Shown here: piece after piece, positions 22,781-34,672 of the stretch
How positions within the stretch are numbered: the first letter of the stretch is position 1
How the letters are laid out: the number at the start of each line of letters is the position of its first letter
From: Megaleporinus macrocephalus
Taxonomy: Eukaryota; Chordata; Actinopteri; Characiformes; Anostomidae
Reading direction: 5' to 3'
Length of the DNA stretch: 64,000 nucleotides
Assembly (NCBI GenBank): GCA_021613375.1
Contig: CM038727.1
Span: 3,699,587-3,763,586, forward strand
Program-made: the position numbers and the translations under genes
Notes under the pieces: generated by a model
What the model was told of the DNA's origin: nothing
Seen by the model: only the letters and a program-made list of their open reading frames with translations
Database searches by the model: none

Positions 22781-23520
22781 TTTTAATATGCTCCATGCTG
22801 CTGCTCCCAGGATTCCACAGTAGGGCCTCGTTCACCTGTTGGGGTCTCCGCTCAAAGCTCCCCCTCTCGAGGCGGGACGAGTGAAGACAGACGAGTCCCC
22901 TCACTCATTCGCATGCTCGGCCCGGACGTCCGCTCGCTCTTGAAAGCCGCCGCTGCCTCGGTTTGTGTCTGCACTAACACGTTTAACATTTCGGATCAGT
23001 CCTCGCAGACTCTCTCTCTCTCTCTCTCTCTCTCTGTCTGTCTCGGCCTCTCTCTCACCGTACGGAGCCCTGCAGGAAGCGCCAGGGCCCTTCCCAGCGA
23101 CGGGTTTGTTTTCGCTGGCGAGTTTCGGCTGCTGGAGACTCGAAATTGACCCGCCAATTAGCCTGGCCATTTCCTCCTTTGGCGAGGGAGAAAAAAATGA
23201 GCTAGAACGAGTAAAACCGCCTCGTAGAGAGAGAGAGAGAGAGAGAGCGAGCGCTCGCCAGGGGCCCGGCGGCAGGCCGGGCGGAGGGGCTCACGTGTGC
23301 ACGGGTTAATGCTCGTGTGTGCTTTTCTCAAGTAGGTGATCTGCAGCAGCTCGGCTCGTCAGCGTGTTGCCGAGGTGTCGGCACGTCTCGGAGCCGCCGT
23401 GCGGCTGAGTGTGAAGGGTGCCGAACGCTCGGAGGTCGGAAGGCAGGGTCTGAGCGCGGAGCAGGGCCAGTTGTTGTAGAGGTGATGGGACGCCTACTCA
23501 GTCCACGGAGCTAGAGGAGG
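22781..23520. promoter_or_regulatory. CpG-rich block in intron 1, candidate regulatory element
   Basis: Unique sequence rich in CpG, interrupted by short TC (23010-23035) and GA (23226-23247) runs. The unique stretches 22790-23005 and 23055-23215 have the balanced, motif-rich look of conserved elements. A second promoter is possible but no TATA box or strong donor was found. The frames here lack known domains. Confidence 0.3.
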
Positions 23521-24442
23521 CTGGCACTGAAGGACTTGGAGGCTGACTAAAAGAGGGAGGACTGAGATGAGTGTACGGCCCACAGATGGAAAATTCTGAT
23601 TTGCTTAAAAAATGCTTAATGCTCAACTGATTGAAAACAATAGTGGTGTTCCAGTTTACTGGGAATGTGGTGGGAAATATGGAAAATATAAAATCACTCC
23701 ATATATTATATCCAGTATTTACTAGTTTAAAGATTTAAAGAGAAATAGAACCAGTACTGCCACATTTACAAGTGACTATCCAATGCTTCCAGTCTAGTGC
23801 TGAACCTGACTATACTGATATTTGTTTATTAGGTAGGTATTTGTTTTTATTTTTATTAAGTATTGAATTTTGTGTGCATCACAGACTGATGCAGGATAAA
23901 CATGGATAGATTGAGGTTTTGGACCAGGTTTATTTTAGCCCTCGAGAAAATCCACCACTCCACCCGCATTCCAGCTCTTCAACATGAATAGCCTTAAATA
24001 GCCCAACATAAACGTTTCTTTTCTAATCTTCGTACCTCGCGTTAGACCACCTCAGCAAAGTGCTGGTTAACCCATACATGCACTGTGCTGTTACCCCCTC
24101 TAGCCCACCACTAAGAGAGGCTAGTGGGCCTGGTAGAGCCACACTACGAGTGCTGCAGTGCTCTGCAAGGAAAGTGGCTAGCCTAGAAATTTGGATGTTG
24201 CAGTGAATGAAGTTGTGAATGGCCTCGGATTCAGATTTTCCCAGACAACTTTCTTCGCCCCTTCGAGTCCCCGGAGCAAAGATTCTTATATTTGCTGCCA
24301 AATTTAGTCCTGCCAAAGCTCCAGAACCCAAAGTGTAGTATTCAGCACAGCCATATTACACTACCCACAGATTCCTAATCAGTATTCTGCAGTTAAACAG
24401 GGTAATCACAATCAGTTTTTTCTAATGAAACACCTTATATGA

Positions 24443-24443
<1 letters not shown>
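23521..24443. other. Intron 1, unique DNA, no gene seen
   Basis: Mixed to A/T-rich sequence. The antisense frame at 24023-24331 has no recognisable domain. No repeat structure noticed. Confidence 0.4.

Positions 24444-24512
<69 letters not shown>
24444..24512. repeat. (CT)n-(TA)n compound microsatellite
   Basis: About 13 CT units followed by about 22 TA units. The TA run continues on the far side of the Tc1-like insertion (25041-25070), so the element appears to have landed in or beside it. Confidence 0.95.
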
Positions 24513-24516
<4 letters not shown>

Positions 24517-24519
24517 ATA

Positions 24520-25035
24520 TACACTACCGCTCAAAAGTTTAGGATCACTTTAGAATTTCATTTCATGTCATTTTCATGCAATTCACAAACAATATTGTCC
24601 ATTTCACAATTAATGTAAGTGTATCAGATGATTTTTAAAGAATAAAAATGTTTGTATTAAAGTCTATTTTTGTACAGAGGCTTATTTTACATATAGTTCT
24701 ATTATCAGTAATTCTCAGTCCTCTGTCTAAATCTCCTGGTACCACCACCAATCCAAGTTAAGGATGTTATTGGACTAATTGGTTGTTAGGACACTCTTGA
24801 TCAATTGTGATCACAGCTGAAAAACATTCTACTAATAAGTGAGTATAAAAGGGAACAACATTCTAGGTTAGTTTAGTATCTGAAGATCAGCAGTTGATGG
24901 CTTGCTGACCGACTCACAATGACCAGAAAGAAACAACTTTCTTTAGAGACCCGTCAGTCCATTGTTGTGTTAAGGAAGAAGATACTCCATTAAAAACAAG
25001 AACATTTCACTGTGATCCCAAACTTTTGAGCGGTA

Positions 25036-25040
<5 letters not shown>
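24520..25040 (+). mobile_element. Internally deleted Tc1-like DNA transposon, 521 bp
   Basis: Terminal inverted repeats of 29 bp match at 28 positions: left TACACTACCGCTCAAAAG at 24520 and right CTTTTGAGCGGTAGTGTA ending at 25040. TA dinucleotides flank both ends, as expected for Tc1/mariner elements. Inside, a transposase-like start remains at 24919-24993 and then joins at once to the right end. The coding body is missing, so it is a non-autonomous derivative. It sits in a TA repeat, which offers many TA targets. Confidence 0.85.
24919..24993 (+). pseudogene. Truncated start of a Tc1-type transposase
   Basis: The frame opens with ATG and reads RKKQLSLETRQSIVVLRK before a stop 25 codons in. 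This resembles the first helix of the N-terminal DNA-binding domain of Tc1-family transposases, which normally run to about 340 residues with a DDE catalytic core. All later domains are deleted, so no transposase can be made. Confidence 0.65.
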
Positions 25041-25071
<31 letters not shown>

Positions 25072-25190
25072 TTTACATTTACTGCAAGCCAATGGAACCA
25101 ATGTTTTTTTTTCTAAGCTATTTTGGAGCATTTCTATTGGTCCATTTATCAGGTAATTTTCACACAATATAAACGGGAGTAGAAAAGTAA
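25072..25190. mobile_element. Copy 3 of the dispersed repeat family
   Basis: It contains AAGCCAATGGAACCAATG, GGAGCATTTCTATTGGTCCA and TTTTCACACAATATAAACGG, matching the order seen at 16278-16520 and 45333-45490. It lies directly beyond the TA repeat flanking the Tc1-like element. Confidence 0.55.
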
Positions 25191-25599
25191 ATGTAGAGGT
25201 ATATTCTTTTCCTTGGACAGCAATGATATGGTCAGTACTTCTAGAAGACGTTTCATTACAAAGACAGTAAAATTCCAGTTTCAGTGGATTTAGTGCAGCA
25301 CAGTATGTACCAGTTCTGAACATAAGTCATCATATCTTTCACAGTTTTTACTTAAAAATGCTCCACAGCTGGTTCTGTATGCTCAGTATCAGCTGATCAG
25401 AGCCTGAAAATGACAGAAATATTGTAAAAGATAATGATATTATATTATTGCAGTATTGCCCACCATTATTTCCAATAACAATACATATGATTGGGTCGGT
25501 CGCCCCTGTTACAGAGCCTGGCTTATTGGATTGTTGTGATAAGAAACACTGAATGTGCACATGATGTTTAGATGATGCCACTGAGTTGGTGTTCATTAA
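25191..25599. other. Intron 1, AT-rich unique DNA
   Basis: No gene or repeat recognised. Short open frames look like chance. Confidence 0.4.
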
Positions 25600-26160
25600 A
25601 CCTTCCCATTTTGCTAACCCGACCTCTGACTTTCGGGGTCAGAGGGCTGTGCGCTCGGGCTGGTAATGCAATATCAGGTGCGTACGTCCGAAGGCCGAGC
25701 CTGCCCTGTCAGACCCCCGAGCTCTCAGCTCGGCTTCTTCGTGCACGAGTTCAGCCTTTTTTTTTTCTTCCCTTCTTCTTTGAAGCAGTTCCCCGCCGCT
25801 TCTGCCCTCGAAACGCTTCACAGGAAAATGTCAGAACCTTTACTTACCCCCTCTGTAAGACAAATACTGCCCCTACTTACAAAAACAAAAGGGGCAGGGG
25901 AGCGGTGAAGGGGGAGCCGGGGTCTTAACTCTGCGAGCAAATTTTTAGGATGAACCCAAAGACTCCTCCATTGTCAGCAGAGCATCTGAAGAGTAATCAC
26001 TTTTTCTCATGCAAAGTGTTTTAAGAGCCCCGGCACGGCTGGTGGGGGGGGAGGAGGAGGAGCAGGGGGGAAGAAGGGGTGCTGTGTTTTAACAATACTC
26101 CGCGGGGAGCAGTGGAGGAAGGCTGGAGCTAGCCGAGCGCTCCCCCTCCCACACAACGCC
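25600..26160. promoter_or_regulatory. Candidate conserved non-coding block in intron 1
   Basis: GC-balanced unique sequence bounded by A/T-rich DNA, with a poly-T run at 25758-25766. The stretch 25930-26030 (for example TCCATTGTCAGCAGAGCATC) is free of simple repeats. SOX-type ATTGT is present. Three overlapping frames exist but none carries a known domain. The enhancer role is inference only. Confidence 0.3.
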
Positions 26161-26269
26161 CATCTTACTACCAGAGGTGGTGAGAGAGTGGAGGCTAATA
26201 GTTTTACTGACTAGTTAGTGTCATGAAGGAGGTGAAGAAACATCAAGAAGGAGGCCAAAGAGAACCAAC

Positions 26270-28852
26270 TCTCAGTTCTTTACAGAGCCTATAGTAATAC
26301 AGTATTATAGTATGGGGTAGTAAGAGAGTATTATAGTATTGGGCAAAGTGTAGTAATATAGTATTATCCTATACTGGTACAGTATAGTAGTATGGTATTA
26401 TAGTATAGGGTGGAGTATTTTAATATAGCTTTATAGTATAGGTGTAAAATATAGTAATAAAGTATTCAAGTAAAGAAGCATAGAATAGTAATATAATATA
26501 TTAACATGCAGGTACAGTATAGTAATATGGTATATTAGTTTAGAGATATAGTATAGTTATATAGGTTTACAGTGTAGGGGTACAGTGTACTTATATAGTA
26601 TTGTTCAATATTGATAGAGTTTACTGATATAGTATTTTAGTATAGAGGTATAATAGTATAGTATTACAGTGTATGGGTATAGTATAGTAATATGGTATTT
26701 TAGTTTAGGGGTATAGTATAGTAATAGAATATTATAGTAGAGGGGTATAGTATAGTAATATGGTATTTTAGTTCAGGGGTATAGTATAGTAATAGAGTAT
26801 TATAGTAGAGGGGTATAGTATAGTAATATGGTATTTTAGTTTAGAGGTATAGTAATAGAGTATTTTAGTTTAGAGGTATAGTAATAGAGTATTATAGTAG
26901 AGGGGTATAGTATAGTAATATGGTATTTTAGTTTAGGGGTATAGTAATAGAGTATTATAGTAGAGGGGTATAGTATAGTAATAGAGTATTATAGTAGAGG
27001 GGTATAGTATAGTAATATGGTATTTTAGTTTAGGGGTATAGTAATAGAGTATTATAGTAGAGGGGTATAGTATAGTAATATGGTATTTTAGTTTAGAGGT
27101 ATAGTAATAGAATATTATAGTAGAGGGGTATAGTATAGTAATAGAGTATTATAGTAGAGGGGTATAGTATAGTAATATGGTATTTTAGTTTAGGGGTATA
27201 GTAATAGAGTATTATAGTAGAGGGGTATAGTATAGTAATAGAGTATTATAGTAGAGGGGTATAGTATAGTAATATGGTATTTTAGTTTAGGGGTATAGTA
27301 TAGTAATAGAGTATTATAGTAGAGGGGTATAGTATAGTAATATGGTATTTTAGTTTAGGGGTATAGTAATAGAGTATTATAGTAGAGGGGTATAGTATAG
27401 TAATAGAGTATTATAGTAGAGGGGTATAGTATAGTAATATGGTATTTTAGTTTAGGGGTATAGTATAGTAATAGAGTATTATAGTAGAGGGGTATAGTAT
27501 AGTAATATGGTATTTTAGTTTAGGGGTATAGTAATAGAGTATTATAGTAGAGGGGTATAGTATAGTAATATGGTATTTTAGTTTAGAGGTATAGTAATAG
27601 AGTATTTTAGTTTAGAGGTATAGTAATAGAGTATTATAGTTTAGAGGTATAGTAATAGAGTATTATAGTAGAGGGGTATAGTATAGTAATATGGTATTTT
27701 AGTTTAGAGGTATAGTAATAGAGTATTTTTAGTTTAGAGGTATAGTAATAGAGTATTATAGTTTAGAGGTATAGTAATAGAGTATTATAGTAGAGGGGTA
27801 TAGTATAGTAATATGGTATTTTAGTTTAGAGGTATAGTAATAGAGTATTTTAGTTTAGAGGTATAGTAATAGAGTATTTTAGTTTAGAGGTATAGTAATA
27901 GAGTATTTTAGTTTAGAGGTATAGTAATAGAGTATTATAGTTTAGAGGTATAGTAATAGAGTATTATAGTAGAGGGGTATAGTAATAGAGTATTATAGTT
28001 TAGAGGTATAGTAATAGAGTATTATAGTAGAGGGGTATAGTAATAGAGTATTATAGTTTAGAGGTATAGTAATAGAGTATTATAGTAGAGGGGTATAGTA
28101 ATAGAGTATTATAGTTTAGAGGTATAGTAATAGAGTATTATAGTAGAGGGGTATAGTATAGTAATAGAGTATTATAGTAGAGGGGTATAGTATAGTAATA
28201 TGGTATTTTAGTTTAGGGGTATAGTAATGGAGTATTATAGTAGAGGGGTATAGTATAGTAATATGGTATTTTAGTTTAGGGGTATAGTAATGGAGTATTA
28301 TAGTAGAGGGGTATAGTATAGTAATAGAGTATTATAGTAGAGGGGTATAATATAGTAATATGGTATTTTAGTTTAGGGGTATAGTAATAGAGTATTATAG
28401 TAGAGGGGTATAGTAATAGAGTATTATAGTAGAGGGGTATAGTATAGTAATATGGTATTTTAGTTTAGAGGTATAGTAATAGAGTATTATAGTAGAGGGG
28501 TATAGTATAGTAATATGGTATTTTAGTTTAGGGGTATAGTAATAGAGTATTATAGTAGAGGGGTATAGTATAGTAATATGGTATTTTAGTTTAGAGGTAT
28601 AGTAATAGAGTATTATAGTAGAGGGGTATAGTATAGTAATATGGTATTTTAGTTTAGGGGGTATAGTAATAGAGTATTATAGTAGAGGGGTATAGTATAG
28701 TAATAGAGTATTTTAGTTTAGAGGTATAGTAATAGAGTATTATAGTAGAGGGGTATAGTATAGTAATATGGTATTTTAGTTTAGAGGTATAGTAATAGAG
28801 TATTATAGTAGAGGGGTATAGTATAGTAATATGGTATTTTAGTTTAGGGTTA
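26270..28852. repeat. 2.6-kb minisatellite almost lacking cytosine on the + strand
   Basis: Two related half-units of about 29-34 bp alternate: TATAGTAATATGGTATTTTA plus GTTTAGGGG, and TATAGTAATAGAGTATTATA plus GTAGAGGGG. Together they make a composite of about 63 bp. The left edge (26270-26700) is degenerate and the right part nearly uniform. From about 26700 on there is almost no C on the + strand. Stops in every frame exclude coding. Confidence 0.97.
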
Positions 28853-29815
28853 TAACATTACTGGACCCCCTCTGGTCAAACTAATCTGCTCCTATAGGAC
28901 TTACATTGCATGCAAATTTGTTATAATATAAATATTTTCTGTTTGTGACCTTAAGACAAGACTATCAACTAAGACGGAGCTCGGTTGGTCTCTTAATCCT
29001 CAAGTCCATGACCAGGTATCCAAGGAAAATGAAATATCTGGGAAGTTCCTCTTGCTAGGTGGCGTGTTTTTCATCTTGTTGGGTATTTGATAAGTTAAAT
29101 GAACCCACGTTACTGGCCTAATGCAGGTGTATGCTCCAGTTAGCTGTGCAGTGTGTTTGGGAAGTATCGTTGGGAAGTGTGGCTCCTTTCTCGTAACGCT
29201 GATGCAAATGTCCATGCGTTGATGTTTCGATTCGGGATATTTGGGGTAATTTAGGGAAATTACAGAGATTCTTTTATCCCGTACGAACCGGCCAGTCAAA
29301 TTATACAGTTATTACATTATCGGACCCCCTCTGGTCAAACTAATCCCACTCCTATAGGGCTTTAGTCAGATATAAATGAGCAAAATTCCTGGGTCTGTAT
29401 CTCCGGTTCCCTAAAGGCTGGTAATACGATCCAGGGCTCGCTGGAAAGGGCTCGACTGACCGCTGGAGTTTGACTTTGTCACAGATTTTTTAAAAGTCAC
29501 TTGGCTGCAGCGTGTTGGTTTAGTTATGATGTCATCAGTGATTCGTCTACGTCGGCTTTCATCATCACTCCTATTGCAAATGAGTAAATGTGCTGAGTGT
29601 GCAGGTCAAGTAGGCCATCCGAGTGAAATGACTGGACGGGTTTAGACTTTCTTTTCCTTCTTATCAGCAGAGCATTCGAGTTATTGATCTCTATCAAGAC
29701 GTATAGAGTATTTCAAGCAGTATAATTAGAAATAATAATTAAGTTAAAGGAAAAACTAGCAGTTAATTATTATTACAATTTGCTCTGATAACACATACAG
29801 AAATCTGTATCTCAG
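28853..29815. promoter_or_regulatory. Candidate conserved block with octamer motifs and a short direct repeat
   Basis: Unique sequence after the minisatellite. Perfect POU octamers ATGCAAAT occur at 28910-28917 and 29202-29209. A direct repeat of about 45 bp, GGACCCCCTCTGGTCAAACT and onward, lies near 28862 and 29319, enclosing about 450 bp. The antisense frame at 29000-29299 has no known domain. Regulatory function is inferred from position and motifs. Confidence 0.35.
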
Positions 29816-30300
29816 AGAGAGAGAGACGCTAAGGAGCAGTGACAATGAGAAGGAGCGAAAGAGTAGAGTAAAAAGAGAGAGAGAGAATAACAGAGCTGAA
29901 CATTTACAGAGAGAGAGGAGGATAAATGTGTACATGAGGAGTAAATGGGCTTTTTTCCTGGTTGGCTGTTTTTATTAAGAGGCCTCAACATGCTGCTGAA
30001 ATAGATCTTATTCATGAAAGAAGAAGACGAGGTTAGACTTTCCAGAAGAATTCATTATTCACACTCAGACAGTCACTCTCTCTCTCACACACACGTACAG
30101 GAGCAGCCTCTTTAGGTCAGAGCTTCCCTCGGCGGAGCGTCGTAAGGGGTCCTGCAGCCGGCGGAAGGTTCCATTTGTCAGAGAGCGGCGGAGCGGCTTT
30201 GCCGGCCTGCGGTTTGGCGAGTGTTCGCCGCTTTCATTGTCTAAGAGGAGGCAGGACATTATTCACCACAGCCTGGGGGACTGCGGCCGGGGCACGCTGG
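29816..30300. other. GA-containing unique intron DNA
   Basis: Short GA runs at 29815-29825 and 29874-29886 border unique sequence. The part at 30100-30295 is CpG-containing and unique. No gene recognised. Confidence 0.4.
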
Positions 30301-30324
30301 GGGAGAGAGAGAGAGGGAGAGAGA

Positions 30325-30385
<61 letters not shown>

Positions 30386-31977
30386 TTCTGAATGGGCAAT
30401 CGTCCTGGGACGAAGTTAGTAGAGTGAGAATGAGAGAGGGAGAGAGATGGAGAGGGTGTAGAGAGAGAAGGGGAGTGAAAGAGAGAGTAGATAAAAAAGA
30501 GAAAGACGGAGAGAGACTGAAAGATGAAATGAGAGAGATGGAGAGGGTGTAGAGAGAGAAAGGGAGTGAAAGAGAGAGTAGATAAAAAGTGAGAGATTGA
30601 GAGGGTGTAGAGAGAGAAGGAGAGTGAAAGAGAGTAGATAAGAGAAAGAGATGGAGAGAGACTGAAAGATGAAATGAGAGAGATGGAGAGGGTGTAGCGA
30701 GAGAAGGAGAGAAAGAGAGAATAGATAAAAGAGAAAGAGATGGAGAGATGAAATGAGAGAGATAGAGAGGGTGTAGAGAGAGAAAGGGAGTGAAGGAGAG
30801 AGTAGATAAAAAAGAGAAAGATGGAGAGAGACTGAAAGATGAAATGAGAGAGATGGAAAGGGTGTAGAGAGAGAAGGGAAGTGAAAGAGAAGATTAGATA
30901 AAAGAGAAAGAGATGGAGAGATAAAATGAGAGATGGAGAGGGTGTAGAGAGAGAAGGGGAGAGAAAGAGAAGATTAGATAAAAGAGAAAGAGATGGAGAG
31001 ATAAAATGAGAGATGGAGAGGGTGTAGAGAGAGAAGGGAAGTGAAAGAGAAGATTAGATAAAAGAGAAAGAGATGGAGAGATAAAATGAGAGATGGAGAG
31101 GGTGTAGAGAGAGAAGGGAAGTGAAAGAGAAGATTAGATAAAAGAGAAAGAGATGGAGAGATAAAATGAGAGATGGAGAGGGTGTAGAGAGAGAAGGGGA
31201 GAGAAAGAGAAGATTAGATAAAAGAGAAAGAGATGGAGAGATAAAATGAGAGATGGAGAGGGTGTAGAGAGAGAAGGGAAGTGAAAGAGAAGATTAGATA
31301 AAAGAGAAAGAGATGGAGAGATAAAATGAGAGATGGAGAGGGTGTAGAGAGAGAAGGGAAGTGAAAGAGAAGATTAGATAAAAGAGAAAGAGATGGAGAG
31401 ATAAAATGAGAGAGATGGAGAGGGTGTAGAGAGAGAAGGGAAGTGAAAGAGAAGATTAGATAAAAGAGAAAGAGATGGAGAGATAAAATGAGAGAGATGG
31501 AGAGGGTTTAGAGAGAGAAGGGAAGTGAAAGAGAGAGTAGATAAAAAGAGAAATAGATGGAGAGAGACGGAGAGATAGAGAGAGAAGGGGGGTGAAAAAG
31601 AGAGTAGATAAAAAGAGAAAGAGTGAGAGAGAGAGAGTGAAAGAGAGAACGGTGAAGAAAAAGAACGAGTGATTGAGGAGGAGGAGAGCGATGTAGAGAG
31701 AGAGTGAGACAGAGTGTGTGTGTGAAAGAGGGGTGCAGCGAAAGAGAGAGAGAGAGCTAGAGAAATAGTGGGTGAGGAGGAAGGAGAGCGGTGCAGAGAG
31801 AGAGTGAGATAGAGAGAGTGAGAGAGGGTGCGGAGAGGTTAGTGGGAGACTCTTCAGGATCGGTTTTGGAAAAGCGAAGGGAGCGCTAGAGAGAGAGGTG
31901 GAGGAGAGAAAAAAGTGATGGTGAAGGTGATGAGACAGGAGAAGAAGTGTCAGGAGAGAGTGTGGAAGGTAGAGGAG

Positions 31978-32011
<34 letters not shown>

Positions 32012-32190
32012 GTGGAGAGTGTTTCTGCTCTCCCTCTGAGCTCGGTGTGTGTAAGCTCCTGTCTACCTCCCAAAGCTCCTTTCACAAAGAGATTTACAAG
32101 ACAGGTCTCCGAGTGCACTCCACCGCCCTGCATCTACTGAGAGAGAGAGAGAGAGAGAGAGAGAGTGAGAGAGAGAGAGAGATGTAACAG
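30301..32190. repeat. GA-rich tract with an embedded 80-bp tandem repeat
   Basis: Starts with a long GA run (30303-30383). The motif GGTGTAGAGAGAGAAGGG then recurs, exactly every 80 bp at 31021, 31101, 31181, 31261 and 31341. Each unit also holds AGATTAGATAAAAGAGAAAG and GATGGAGAGATAAAATGAGA. Less regular units of similar content lie at 30440-30920 and 31400-31600, followed by simple GA DNA with (GA)n at 31980-32008 and 32138-32180. Confidence 0.95.
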
Positions 32191-33434
32191 AGTGAGAGTG
32201 TGTTGGGAGTGAATTCGTAGCGTGTTGTTTAGGAGAGTACAGCGTGAGTTCGTGCATGTACACAACTTTTCAAGACCATGTAACTGAATTCAGCAGTAAT
32301 AAGAATTCCTCCTTCATTAATAATGCATTAATTAGATTAATTATTTAGTTATATAACATACATAACACTGTACAATGGCAGCCATAAGCTTTTATAATTG
32401 ATAATAAATAGTAGAGCTGTTCTGTTTGGAGAACCGGATCAAATTATTACTGTATAGAGAATCACGATACTAAAAGTACAGCTTTACTTACTTTCACCCT
32501 CTTAGATATAAAATACTACATCATTTTCAATCAAAAAATTAATAAACTAGTCTAATTTTTAATATTTTATTCTCGTTGCTTTAATTAGGTTCTCTGTATC
32601 TGCTTTTAGGATTTTTGTGATAATCTGATTATACTTTAGGGCAAATTTGAACAGAAATATAACAAATTTTAATTTTTTTTCAAGCAATATAAAATTAATG
32701 GTCAAAACAATCAAGTCAATCATATTTATGCAGCATCTGTTATTATAGCTTTATACATTGACGTATAGACAAAAGGCTGAGGTTAAGAAACATACAAGTA
32801 AAGTATTAAGTACAATAATAAAAGTATTGGAGTAATGAATAAGTATTTAATAATAAAATCTAAAAGTAAATAAGTACTGGAATAAACAGCGGGACACAGG
32901 GTCTGCCTCTGGATCTAAAGGGGTCATTGTAATTTATAGCTGTGAATTCGTTCTTGGTGGCGCGCGCTCAGCCTCAGATGTCAAGGCAGAGGTGCGTGTG
33001 TGTGTGTGTGTGTGTGAGTGTGTGGATGTATGCATCCGTATGTGTGTGTGTGTGTGTGTGTGTGTATTCTGTAGTCCCACATACAAAGGGGCCTCCTTAG
33101 CTTTTAGAATTATTTATAATGTTTGGCTTTTGTGGAGCACTCTAAGCACTTGTCTCCTCCTATTAGACTGAATAACTCAACTGAACTCTGCTGAGGTTTC
33201 CACACTTCATCCCACCGAATCCCTCCTCGCTGCAGCCCGGGACCTTTTATCCGCACCGGAATTGAAGACAGTGTCGTTGGTTTAGACGGTGGCCTTGTTG
33301 TTAGGTGTGGTTGAAACCTGGACGAAGTGTGGTCACGGGAGCCGCGGGTCAGAGAGAGAGACTGTCCGGCCCCTGTCTGTCGAATCAAGATCTTCTACAG
33401 TTTAGACTGTTTAGCTGGGTTAGTTCAGTTAATG
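32191..33434. other. Intron 1, AT-rich DNA with (GT)n runs
   Basis: A/T-rich unique sequence with many TTAATTA-type cores near 32325-32355. A GT-rich stretch lies at 32994-33066 in two runs. The antisense frame at 33110-33388 has no known domain. Confidence 0.4.
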
Positions 33435-34672
33435 TGCATTACAATATCCACCTGGGAAACCATAGCAACCACTTTACACCCACCTGGGATACTATAGTAA
33501 CAATGTTGTAGCAACCACATGGGATACAATAGCATTCGCTTAGCAACCACATGGGATATTATAGCAGTCGCTTAGCAACAATTAAGCATCACCATAGCAA
33601 CCATGTGGCGTACCATAGCAATGACTTAGCAACATCTTAACAACCACATGAGGTACTATAACGATAATTTAGCATCACCTTAGCAACCACATAGGATACC
33701 ATAGCATCCACTTAGCAACACCTTAGAAATCACCTTGAATACACATTAGCGACCACCTGGGGTACCATAACAACCACTAAGCATCACCATGGGAACCACT
33801 TAGCAACACCTTAGCGACCACCTGGGATACAATAGCAACAACTTAACCACAGCTTAGAAACCACCATAGCATAGTGGATACAATAGCAATCACTTAGCAA
33901 CACATTAGCAACCAACTGGCATATAATAGCAACCACTTAGCAACACCTTAGGAACCACCTGGGATGCCATAGCAATCACTTAACAGCACATTAACGTCCA
34001 CCTGGGGCACCATAGCAACCACTTAGCATCACCTTTGCAACCACATATGAGACCATAGCAACCACTTAGCAACACCTTAGCAATCACCTGGGATTCAATA
34101 GCAACCACACAGTAACACCTTAGAAATCACCTCGAATACACATTAGCGACCACCTGGGGTACCATAACAACCACTAAGCATCACCACATAGGATACCGTA
34201 GGAACAGCCTAGCAACATCTTAGTGACCACTTGGGATACTATAGCAACAACTTAACCACACCTTAGAAACCACTGTGGATACCATAGCAATCACTTATCA
34301 ACACATTAGCAACACTGGCATACAATAGCAACCACTTAGCATCAATTTTGCTACGGTGTTGCTAAGTGGTTGCTATGGTATCCTATGTGGTTGCAATCAC
34401 CCGAGACACAATAGCAACCACACAGCAACACCTTAGAAATCACCTTGAATACACATTAGCGACCACCTGGCGTACCATAACAACCACTAAGCATCACCAC
34501 AGTGACCACATAGGATACCGTAGGAACATCCTAGCAACATCTTAGCGACCACCTGGGATAGAATAGCAACAACTTAACCACACCTTAGTTACACATCAAC
34601 TTTGCAACCACATAGGATACCATAGCAACCACTTAGCAACACCTTAGCGACCACTTAGTCATACCTAGGTGA
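33435..34672. repeat. 43-bp degenerate minisatellite (unit A)
   Basis: The unit has three phrases in order: CACTTAGCAACACCTTAGCA, ACCACCTGGGATAC, CATAGCAAC. Spacing of 43 bp is clear at 34020 and 34063. Units are quite divergent. A larger duplication is visible: 34095-34225 and 34395-34530 share AAATCACCTTGAATACACAT and following text. A short inverted piece lies at 34345-34390 (GTGTTGCTAAGTGGTTGC). Confidence 0.92.
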
